Shown: one piece after another, positions 55,487 to 64,000 of the stretch | Position numbering within the stretch: the stretch's first letter is position 1 | Layout: each line of letters begins with the position of its first letter | Origin: Gammaproteobacteria bacterium | GTDB lineage: Bacteria; Pseudomonadota; Gammaproteobacteria; Xanthomonadales; Wenzhouxiangellaceae | Assembly: GCA_018819105.1 (NCBI GenBank) | Contig: JAHJQV010000018.1 | Coordinates: 153,701 to 217,700 of the forward strand | DNA: 64,000 nucleotides | Reading direction: 5' to 3' | The notes under the pieces: model-generated | Database searches by the model: none | What the model was told of the DNA's origin: nothing | The model's input: the letters and a program-made list of their open reading frames with translations, nothing else | Made by a program: the position numbers and the translations under genes

Positions 55487-55969
55487 GTGAACCATGAAGA
55501 CGGCCTGTTCATGAAGCGTTTCAGCATGATCATTCTCGTGCTGGTCATGTTTTCCATCGTGCTGATTTTTGTCGCACGCTACATGCATGGTCAGCTGGTG
55601 CCGGCTTCTCATCCGGTGCGCGATCAGATGAAACTGGCGCGCATTGAGCCGCCCACCGGGGTTTACACCGATGCCCAGGCCGCCGCCAGCGCAAGCGCTG
55701 TGGCGCAGCCCAAAGGCGCGTTTGACGGCTCGCTGGATCCGCAGCAGATCTACAGCAACGTCTGTGCTGCCTGCCACACCAGCGGGGCAGCCGGTGCCCC
55801 GATGCTGCAGGCGGATCAGTGGAGTGATCGCATCAGCAAGGGCACTGAGGCACTGTATGCCAGCGCCATCAACGGCATTGGCATCATGCCGGCCAAGGGT
55901 GGCCGCAGTGATCTCAGCGACGAACAGGTCAAGGTGGCCGTGGACTGGATGCTGGATCAGCTGGACTGA
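55487..55969 (+). CDS. Membrane-anchored cytochrome c5-like protein
   Basis: The 160-residue protein (GTG start with AGGAG 9 bases upstream) has one membrane anchor (MIILVLVMFSIVLIFVA) and a single haem site CAACH in IYSNVCAACHTSGAAGAPML. The distal Met lies in GIGIMPAKGG, and the fold ends VAVDWMLDQL, typical of cytochrome c5/CccA. It probably carries electrons in the periplasm. Confidence 0.9.
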   Translation: MNHEDGLFMKRFSMIILVLVMFSIVLIFVARYMHGQLVPASHPVRDQMKLARIEPPTGVYTDAQAAASASAVAQPKGAFDGSLDPQQIYSNVCAACHTSGAAGAPMLQADQWSDRISKGTEALYASAINGIGIMPAKGGRSDLSDEQVKVAVDWMLDQLD

Positions 55970-55987
55970 TGCAGCCATGCAACTGAT

Positions 55988-57025
55988 TTGACGCTGGTGC
56001 GCAGGGTCGTTGGTCGCTGCCGGCGACGGGTGCCGACCATCTGCCACGCCAATTGCCTGGCCATCTGCCTGGCTATCTTTCTGGTTATCTTTCTTGGCGC
56101 TTGCCAGCCGGATCGCGCCGGGCAGGTGCTGTTGTCGGCGCCGGAATGCACTGATACGCCTGTGCCGATCGGCAGTGTGCAGGGACGCAGCGGGGCTTCA
56201 CCCCTGACTGGCCAGCCAGTGCTGGTGCGAGGCATAGTCACCCGTCAGCTGCCCGCCGGGGATTTTTATCTGCAGCAGCCTACTGCCAGCGCCGACAATG
56301 ATCCGCTCACTTCCGACGCTCTGCTGGTGCAGCTTGCTGCCACCGCACAGCCGACTGGCGTGGTGCCGGGCAGCGAGCTGATGGTGGCTGGACTGGTCGA
56401 TGAACAGGCGTTGTCGGCTGAGTCCACCACAGACTCCGCCGCCGCATCGATCACGCTGTTGACCGACGCCGTCGCAAGCGTGTGTGCACAGGGGCAGCCG
56501 TTGCCGCTGTACTGGCCTGAGTTGACCGTTGATGCCGCTGCGCTGGAGCACATGCATGTGGGTCTGCGCGACTGGCAGGTGGCTGCGGCAATGCGTCCTC
56601 AGCGCAATGATCAGGCCACCGACGAGGCCACAGACCTGGCCATGTCAGGATCGCTGCTGGTAGCCAGCCAGCCGCTGTATCAGCCCACCCAGGTGGTGTT
56701 GCCCGGCAGCGCAGCCAGACGGCTGGCAGCCAGCAATCGTGACCATGCCGCGAACTTGCAGCTGACCGGCTTCGCCGCTGAGCAGGCCTGGCAGATGCGT
56801 GCTGGTGATCGCCTGTCGGTGACCGGCATCGTGCAGCCGCACGCCGATGGTGTGCAACTCATTGCAACGGCGGACTTTCGCCTCGGCAAGACCGCTGTGG
56901 TCGAGCCGCCGCCTCCGCGCCAGCCGGAGACCTTGCGCGTGCTGGGTCTGAATGTGCAAAACCTGTTCAATGGCGATGGTCAGGGGCATAGCATCAACCC
57001 CGCGCGGGGCGGCCACGGCAGCTGA
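55988..57025 (+). CDS. ExeM-like exonuclease, N-terminal part before a frameshift
   Basis: The 345-residue frame has a lipoprotein signal (FLVIFLGACQ, lipobox LGAC), an OB-fold-like N-terminal module (VRGIVTRQLPAGDFYLQQP) and then enters the endonuclease/exonuclease/phosphatase domain (LRVLGLNVQNLFNGDGQG). It stops shortly after. The rest of the domain continues at once in the next frame from 56952, so the gene is split by a +1 shift at a GGGG run (56983-56986). In ExeM-type proteins these parts form one extracellular nuclease. Confidence 0.75.
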   Translation: MTLVRRVVGRCRRRVPTICHANCLAICLAIFLVIFLGACQPDRAGQVLLSAPECTDTPVPIGSVQGRSGASPLTGQPVLVRGIVTRQLPAGDFYLQQPTASADNDPLTSDALLVQLAATAQPTGVVPGSELMVAGLVDEQALSAESTTDSAAASITLLTDAVASVCAQGQPLPLYWPELTVDAAALEHMHVGLRDWQVAAAMRPQRNDQATDEATDLAMSGSLLVASQPLYQPTQVVLPGSAARRLAASNRDHAANLQLTGFAAEQAWQMRAGDRLSVTGIVQPHADGVQLIATADFRLGKTAVVEPPPPRQPETLRVLGLNVQNLFNGDGQGHSINPARGGHGS

Positions 57026-57935
57026 ATACCGTTTGCAGCTGCAGCAGCTGGTAGACGCCATCGCGGCGCTGCAACCGGATCTGCTGGCTCTGCAGGAACT
57101 GGAAAACGATGGCTTTGACGTCCACAGCAGCAGTCAGCAGCTCAGGGCGGCGCTGAGCGAACGCTCGCAGCAGCCGTGGGCGGTGGTGCAGATGGCCGCT
57201 GACCAGACGCTGGGCAGTGACGCCATCAGCGTTGGTCTGCTCTACCGTGAGGATGTGCTGACAGCCGAAGGCGCGGCACAGACGCTGCTGTCAGCGCCGT
57301 TTGATCAGCTCAGCCGGGTGCCGCTGACACAGCGATTCCGCAGCCGGGAGGGGAATCTGTCGTTCATTGTCAGCGTCAATCACTTCAAATCTAAGGGCGG
57401 CTGCCCGGAATCTGCTCAGGACAATGGTCCGGAGTCTGGTTCTGGGCATGGCAGTAGCCAGGTGATTGGCCAGGGCATTGGCCAGGGCATTGGCCAGAGC
57501 AGCAGCGAAGACAGCAGCGGCAATGCCGATACAGACGATGGCCAGGCCTGCTGGAATGCGGCCCGCGTGCAATCGGCACAGCGGCTGCAACAGTGGCTGG
57601 CAACGCTGCAGCAGCAGCAGACCGAACAGCATGCGCTGATCATCGGCGACCTCAACGCCTACCGCATGGAACAGCCCATCCAGACCCTGACCCGCAATGG
57701 CTGGATTGATCTGGTGTCACGCTTTCAGAGCATGCCGCTGTACAGCTACCGTTACCGTGGTCGCATCGGCACGCTGGACTATGCCCTGGCCAGCCCGGCG
57801 CTGCTGCCCCGGGTGGCCGGTGCCTGGTACTGGAACGTCAACGCCGACGCCAGTGGCATACGCCAGCAGCGGTTTCAGCCCGGTGCCAGGTTTTCCGATC
57901 ATGATCCGGTGGTGGTGGATCTGCGGCTTTACTAA
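56952..57935 (+). CDS. ExeM-like exonuclease, C-terminal catalytic part after a frameshift
   Basis: Starting effectively at STPRGAATAAEYRLQLQQLV, this frame encodes the rest of the endonuclease/exonuclease/phosphatase fold: LLALQELENDG (catalytic Glu), VSVNHFKSKGGC, IIGDLNAYRMEQP and FSDHDPVVVDL (catalytic Asp-His). A Gly/Ser/Gln-rich insert (QVIGQGIGQGIGQSSSED) interrupts the domain. No ribosome binding site or signal exists for an independent start, so it depends on the frame of the upstream part. Confidence 0.75.
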   Translation: MCKTCSMAMVRGIASTPRGAATAAEYRLQLQQLVDAIAALQPDLLALQELENDGFDVHSSSQQLRAALSERSQQPWAVVQMAADQTLGSDAISVGLLYREDVLTAEGAAQTLLSAPFDQLSRVPLTQRFRSREGNLSFIVSVNHFKSKGGCPESAQDNGPESGSGHGSSQVIGQGIGQGIGQSSSEDSSGNADTDDGQACWNAARVQSAQRLQQWLATLQQQQTEQHALIIGDLNAYRMEQPIQTLTRNGWIDLVSRFQSMPLYSYRYRGRIGTLDYALASPALLPRVAGAWYWNVNADASGIRQQRFQPGARFSDHDPVVVDLRLY

Positions 57936-57961
57936 GCGGCAGCGCAGCTGATCCGCCGGCG

Positions 57962-59890
<1,929 letters not shown>

Positions 59891-60134
59891 TTAAAATAGA
59901 GGGTTCGCAGGTTTGCGCCTGCACAAGCGTAGTTACTGGCTGGGAATGATAACAGTCTGCAGCCCGGCAATTGTGACTAATGGCACTGCATTCGTCATCG
60001 GCAACTACGCATCATGGACACTGCAACATGGCTGCATGCCGTGGCGACCGGGACGCGGCAGCCTATGTGGCTGTCCGGATGGGCAGTGTTGCTGCCTGAG
60101 TCGATTGAACCAACTGGTCTGGAAATAGCACACA

Positions 60135-60809
60135 ATGATGAATCTCGAACAAGCCCGCTTCAACATGGTCGAGCAGCAGGTCCGTTGCTGGGATGTGGTC
60201 GATGAGGCCGTGCTGGACGTGTTGCATGCATTGCCGCGCGAGGGTTTCGTGCCGTCCCGCTACCAGCAGCTGGCCTATGCCGACATGGCTTTGCCGCTGG
60301 GTCACGGTCAGGTCATGTTGCCACCGGTGCTGGAAGGGCGGCTGCTGCAGTCACTGCAGCTGCAGCCACACGACCGCGTGCTGGAAATCGGTACCGGTTC
60401 CGGCTATCTGACCGCCTGCATCGCCGCGCAGGCGGGCAGTGTGCTGTCGGTGGATCTGTTTCCCGATTTCATTGATCAGGCGCACAAGAACCTGTCTTCG
60501 ATCAGCTATCGTGAGCACAGCCTGAGCGAGCGCATCGAACTGCGCCAGGCCGATGTGTTTGCTGATTTTGCACCCGGCGAGCGCTTTTCCGCGATGGTTG
60601 TCACCGGTGCCGTCGAAACGGTGCCCGATGAGTTTATCAACTGGCTGGCCGATGACGCGCGCATGTTCATCATTGCCGGCAACTCACCCAACATGCAGGC
60701 GCAACTGCTGCAGCGTCGAGGTGGTGGTGCCGTGGTCAGTGAGGGGCTGCTGGAAACCGATGTGCCGTTGCTGGTGTGCGACAGACCGCCCAAACCCTTT
60801 CAATTCTGA
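60135..60809 (+). CDS. Protein-L-isoaspartate O-methyltransferase family protein
   Basis: A 224-residue Rossmann methyltransferase with the PCMT motifs REGFVPSRYQQLAYADMALPLG, VLEIGTGSGYLTACIA and VTGAVETVPDEFI. PCMT repairs isoaspartyl residues. It differs from typical Pcm in lacking the usual TxSQPxxV segment (here GHGQVMLPPV), so it may be a paralogue with another role. It is followed by the tolC-type gene within 62 bases. Confidence 0.85.
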   Translation: MMNLEQARFNMVEQQVRCWDVVDEAVLDVLHALPREGFVPSRYQQLAYADMALPLGHGQVMLPPVLEGRLLQSLQLQPHDRVLEIGTGSGYLTACIAAQAGSVLSVDLFPDFIDQAHKNLSSISYREHSLSERIELRQADVFADFAPGERFSAMVVTGAVETVPDEFINWLADDARMFIIAGNSPNMQAQLLQRRGGGAVVSEGLLETDVPLLVCDRPPKPFQF

Positions 60810-60871
60810 TGCGTCCAATGCTGCTGAGCGAACAGCACCGACGCACGCTGCGCACAACACAGGAGTCTAGC

Positions 60872-62329
60872 ATGCAAGCTTGCCAATCAAACCGCCGGTC
60901 ACATACTGGCCACCACCGTCTGCTGCAGCCAGCCGCGTTGCTGCTGGGTGCTGTCGCCCTGTTGGCGTCGGCGTCGGCAGCCGCCATTGATCTGGTGGCG
61001 CTGCACGACATCGCCGCAAAGCAGGATGCCGAACTGCAGGCGGCATTTTATCGCAAGCAGGCCAACAACAAGCTGACCAACATTGCCTGGGCGAATTTTT
61101 ATCCGCAGATCAGTGCCAGTTTTTCCAAAAATTACGGCAACAATGAACGCGTCGTCGCCAACACACGTCAGCCGGATACCGATATCGACAACAAAAGTCT
61201 GGGATTGAACGCCACCTGGGCGGTGTTCAACTGGCGCAATCTGGGTGAACTGCAGCAGGCCGAGGCACAGACCGATGCTGCCGATGCCGATTACGAAGCT
61301 GCCTACAAGGCATTTCTGCTGCGCGTTTCCGAGCGATATTTCGGCGTGCTCTCGGCGCAGGACAATCTGACTTTTGCCGAGGCCGAGGAAAAGGCCCTGC
61401 AGCGCCAGTTCGAACAGGCCGAGCAGCGTTTCGAGGTCGGCCTGACCGCAGTCACTGACGTGCTTGATGCGCGCGCCCGCTACGACCAGGCCCGCGCCCG
61501 CACCATCGTCGCGCAGAACACGCTGGACGACGCTTTCGAGGGCTTGAGCCAGCTCACCGGGGAGAGCTTCGAGTCGCTGGATCTGCTGCGCGACGAGCTG
61601 CCGCTGGAATCACCGGCCCCCGACAGCGCCGACGAATGGATCGACATCGCCATGGCCAACAGCCCGGTGCTGGACTCGCTGCGCGCCAGCGCCGATGCCG
61701 CCCAGTCCGGCATCCGCATCGCCCGGGCCGGGCATCTGCCAACGCTGGATCTGGTGGCCAGTTTCAATGAGTTCACCAACTCGGCGGTGCCGTTGATTGA
61801 TGACAATCAGGTGGTTTTCGGAACCACCTCATTCACCAGTCGAGATACCCAGTTTGGCCTGCGGCTGAACGTGCCGCTGTTTTCCGGCAATCGGGTCACC
61901 TCGCAACGACTGCAGGCCAGACATAACCTCAATGCCGCGTTTCAGGACGTGGAGCTGCAGGAACGCACGGTAATGCGCAACGCCTACAACTTCTATCGCT
62001 CGGTGATCGCCGACATCAATGAGGTGCAGGCGCGTGAACAGGCGGTGATTTCGGCGCGCAGCGCGCTGGAAGCGACCCAGGCTGGTTTCGAGGTCGGTAC
62101 CCGTACCATCGTCGATGTGCTGATCAGCGAGCAGCAGTTTTTCCAGGCCCAGCGTGATTACGCCCAGGCCCGCTACAACTACATTCTTGACCACCTGCGC
62201 CTGAAGCAGACCGCCGGCGTCATCGATCCGGAAGACCTGATGCGCATCAACACGCTGTTGTACAAGGAACCGGCCGGTGGCCGCCCGCCGGTGGATCCGC
62301 GCGTCAAGGAAGGCGAATCAAAGCCCTGA
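60872..62329 (+). CDS. tolC: TolC family outer membrane efflux protein
   Basis: The 485-residue protein from ATG 60872 (AGGAG site 7 bases upstream) has a signal ending ASASAAA and two TolC repeats with long coiled coils (AYKAFLLRVSERYFGVLSAQD; AYNFYRSVIADINEVQAREQA). FEVGLTAVTDVLDARARYD and FEVGTRTIVDVLISEQQFF are the repeated family motifs. It forms the outer-membrane exit duct for efflux pumps and type I secretion. The 3' end overlaps the convergent waaA by 12 bases. Confidence 0.93.
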   Translation: MQACQSNRRSHTGHHRLLQPAALLLGAVALLASASAAAIDLVALHDIAAKQDAELQAAFYRKQANNKLTNIAWANFYPQISASFSKNYGNNERVVANTRQPDTDIDNKSLGLNATWAVFNWRNLGELQQAEAQTDAADADYEAAYKAFLLRVSERYFGVLSAQDNLTFAEAEEKALQRQFEQAEQRFEVGLTAVTDVLDARARYDQARARTIVAQNTLDDAFEGLSQLTGESFESLDLLRDELPLESPAPDSADEWIDIAMANSPVLDSLRASADAAQSGIRIARAGHLPTLDLVASFNEFTNSAVPLIDDNQVVFGTTSFTSRDTQFGLRLNVPLFSGNRVTSQRLQARHNLNAAFQDVELQERTVMRNAYNFYRSVIADINEVQAREQAVISARSALEATQAGFEVGTRTIVDVLISEQQFFQAQRDYAQARYNYILDHLRLKQTAGVIDPEDLMRINTLLYKEPAGGRPPVDPRVKEGESKP

Positions 62330-63643
62330 GCAAGCGCTGCCAGCAAGCTGCGCATCAATCCAGTCGGTGGTTTTGGCCAAGGCGCCATGCTGCTGACTGA
62401 TCAGCAGCTGCGCCGCCGACGTGACATGCCGCCGCCGGGCGCTGTCGTCCAGCACCTCCAGCAGCGTCGCTGCCAGTTGATCTGAGTGCTGCAGCAGTCT
62501 GGCGGCACCGGTGGCGGCCAGCGCTGCGGCAGTGTGCTCGATCTGCTGATGATACGGACCGATCACCTGCATGCTGCCCATGGCGGCGGCTTCCACCGGA
62601 TTGTGGCCACCGACGTTGACCAGCGTGCCGCCGAGAAACACCACATCGGCCGCCCCATACCACTGCAGCAGCTGGCCGAGCATGTCGATCAACACCACGT
62701 CGGTGCTGGCGCTGATCTCACGCCCACTGCTAAGGCGCACACACTGCAGTCCCTGCTGCTGCAACAGTTGCGCCACCACATCAGCCCGTTCCGGGTGCCT
62801 GGGTGCCAGCACCAGCAGCAGATCAGGATGCCTGGCGCGCAGCTGTGCACAGGCCTCCAGCAACATGGCCTCCTCACCCTCGTGGGTGCTGCCGGCGACC
62901 AGCAACGGACGCGGCTGCAGGCGTTCGCGCAGCTGGCGTGCGGCCACATGCAGTGCCGGGTCGATCGGCACGTCCATTTTCAGATTGCCGATCACGGCCA
63001 CAGCAGCGGCGTCGGCACCGGCCTGGATAAACCGCTCGGCATCGGTGACGGTTTGTGCGGCAATCCAGTCCAGTGCCGCCAGTGTATGCCGGGAGAAACT
63101 GTGAAACCGCCGGAACAATGCCACCGTGGACGGTGAAAAGCGGCCATTGATCACCGCGATCTGACTGCCCTGGCGACGCGCCTGCAGAATCAGATTCGGC
63201 CACAGCTCGGTCTCCAGCAACAGCAGCAGTTGCGGTTGCAGCTGCTGCATGAATCGGCGCATGCTCCAGTGCAGATCAAACGGCAGATAACAGTGCTGGC
63301 ATCGCTGTTGAAACCAGTCCTGCACCAGTGCCGAGGCAGTGGGCGTGGTGGTGGTGATGGTCACGGCACAATCCGGATGCTGTTGCAGCAGGTGCTCGAT
63401 GACCGGTCGTGCCGCATTCAACTCGCCGACCGAGACGGCATGGATCAGCACCCCGCCTCGCTGCCACTGCCGGCGCTGCGGTGCCAGCGCCAGGCGTTCG
63501 CGCCAGCGACTGCGGTAAGCCTTGTTGTGCAGTGACTTGCGCCACAAATGTGCAAACAGCAGCGGCCAGATCAGATAGCCCAGCAGGTTGTAGCAGCGGT
63601 GCTGCCAGCGCGATTTCAGCGATGTGGTAGTGTAGTGTTGCAT
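62318..63643 (-). CDS. waaA: Kdo transferase WaaA (lipid A Kdo transferase)
   Basis: WaaA adds Kdo to lipid IVA in lipopolysaccharide synthesis at the inner membrane. The 441-residue protein has an N-terminal membrane segment (LLGYLIWPLLFAHLW), then GVLIHAVSVGELNAARPVI, TITTTTPTAS, the ETELWPNLI motif with catalytic Glu, VAGSTHEGEE and the C-terminal GGTLVNVGGHNPVEAA. E. coli WaaA has 425 residues. It lies tail-to-tail with tolC, overlapping by 12 bases. Confidence 0.95.
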   Translation of the reverse strand: MQHYTTTSLKSRWQHRCYNLLGYLIWPLLFAHLWRKSLHNKAYRSRWRERLALAPQRRQWQRGGVLIHAVSVGELNAARPVIEHLLQQHPDCAVTITTTTPTASALVQDWFQQRCQHCYLPFDLHWSMRRFMQQLQPQLLLLLETELWPNLILQARRQGSQIAVINGRFSPSTVALFRRFHSFSRHTLAALDWIAAQTVTDAERFIQAGADAAAVAVIGNLKMDVPIDPALHVAARQLRERLQPRPLLVAGSTHEGEEAMLLEACAQLRARHPDLLLVLAPRHPERADVVAQLLQQQGLQCVRLSSGREISASTDVVLIDMLGQLLQWYGAADVVFLGGTLVNVGGHNPVEAAAMGSMQVIGPYHQQIEHTAAALAATGAARLLQHSDQLAATLLEVLDDSARRRHVTSAAQLLISQQHGALAKTTDWIDAQLAGSACSGL

Positions 63644-63660
63644 ACTATTTGATACTTTCA

Positions 63661-63838
63661 GAGTCCCTCAACGACCTCAAGACAAGGCGCAGTGCGCAGG
63701 CAATGGCCTGGTCCTTGTCAAGCACTGCAACGCAGTATTGAGGTCGTTGAGAGACTCCCTGCGGGCACGACGCAAAGCTGCCATCTGCGTTGTTGCGCTG
63801 CTTGGCAAGGGCGCGCCATTACCTGCGCAGCGCGCCTA
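63661..63838. repeat. Nested inverted-repeat element
   Basis: A 19-base arm GAGTCCCTCAACGACCTCA (63661-63679) pairs with 63739-63757 with one mismatch. Inside it, 63681-63734 pairs imperfectly with 63788-63838, and GACAAGG/CCTTGTC (63681-63687/63713-63719) can also pair. The whole region is therefore a fold-back structure directly abutting the MITE-like copy B. It contains no gene. Confidence 0.6.
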
Positions 63839-64000
63839 GGAGCCTGTCGGACTTAACACTGATCTACTGCAGAAAACCCGGATTGGGCCAGATTCTCCGA
63901 TCTTCATCGTTGCATAGGCTCACTATTCGCCTCAAAAGATCGAAAAATCTGACTCCAACCGGCTTTCCTTCGCTACGATCGGTCAAATCCGACAGGCTCC
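63839..64000. repeat. 161-bp MITE-like repeat, copy B
   Basis: About 85% identical by eye to 12000-12160, with perfect 13-base terminal inverted repeats GGAGCCTGTCGGA / TCCGACAGGCTCC at its two ends. The right end coincides with the window edge, so any flanking extension cannot be seen. Copy B looks intact and was probably the more recently active of the two. Confidence 0.7.

Overview
The window looks like the chromosomal origin region of a gammaproteobacterium of moderately high GC. On the left it carries the order yidC-rnpA-rpmH (minus strand) // dnaA-dnaN-recF-gyrB (plus strand), then glyS-glyQ. Perfect DnaA boxes with an AT-rich tract lie between dnaA and dnaN, and three ParB-type parS palindromes lie in and after recF. 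cmoA-cmoB, rppH, thrA, waaA, a TolC-type porin gene and the KDPG-independent housekeeping content fit the same class. Two secreted proteins share a C-terminal F/D-G-F-E-type tail, which I associate with Lysobacterales-like lineages. That placement is inference only.

Layout. 1-12 kb: conserved origin core. 12-17 kb: a 161-bp MITE-like repeat, an M14 carboxypeptidase coupled to a choice-of-anchor B protein, then cmoAB. 17-18.6 kb: an AT-rich pocket with a small exported protein and an unannotated 45-codon gene for a secreted Trp-rich peptide with two cysteines. 18.7-27.5 kb: housekeeping and envelope genes (hemolysin III family, thrA, M28 peptidase, MarC, rppH, DUF6122, DUF4920, MscS with BON domain). 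28-30.4 kb: accessory segment with an alpha/beta hydrolase and an overlapping parD-parE-DUF3883 operon. 30.8-39 kb: surface proteins (CSLREA/IPTL-CTERM type protein; a 1384-residue FG-GAP/vWA protein) and a dihaem cytochrome c. 39-48.6 kb: CBS, PfpI, PQQ-type sugar dehydrogenase, MFS, TauD-like dioxygenase, DUF456, SDR, dipeptidyl peptidase IV.

49-54 kb is the most unusual part. It is an island of cassette-like genes separated by three attC-like sites with no integrase (a CALIN-like array). It holds a COG3440-type HNH restriction endonuclease with a coupled small partner, a TPR-like protein and a truncated HEPN-like gene. A Phd/PIN toxin-antitoxin module follows, with inverted copies of a transposon-end-like repeat on either side. 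The island sits between two diverged copies of the junction of a hypothetical gene and a sulfotransferase gene, so it appears to have grown inside a local duplication. Next comes an intact tRNA-Arg(CCG) preceded in its transcription direction by two truncated tandem copies (185-bp period).

55-64 kb: cytochrome c5-like protein, an ExeM-like exonuclease split by a frameshift at a G4 run, thiC, pcm-like methyltransferase, a TolC-family porin, waaA, and finally nested inverted repeats including a second copy of the 12-kb MITE-like element. All identities and similarities quoted were judged by eye; no search or computation was run.
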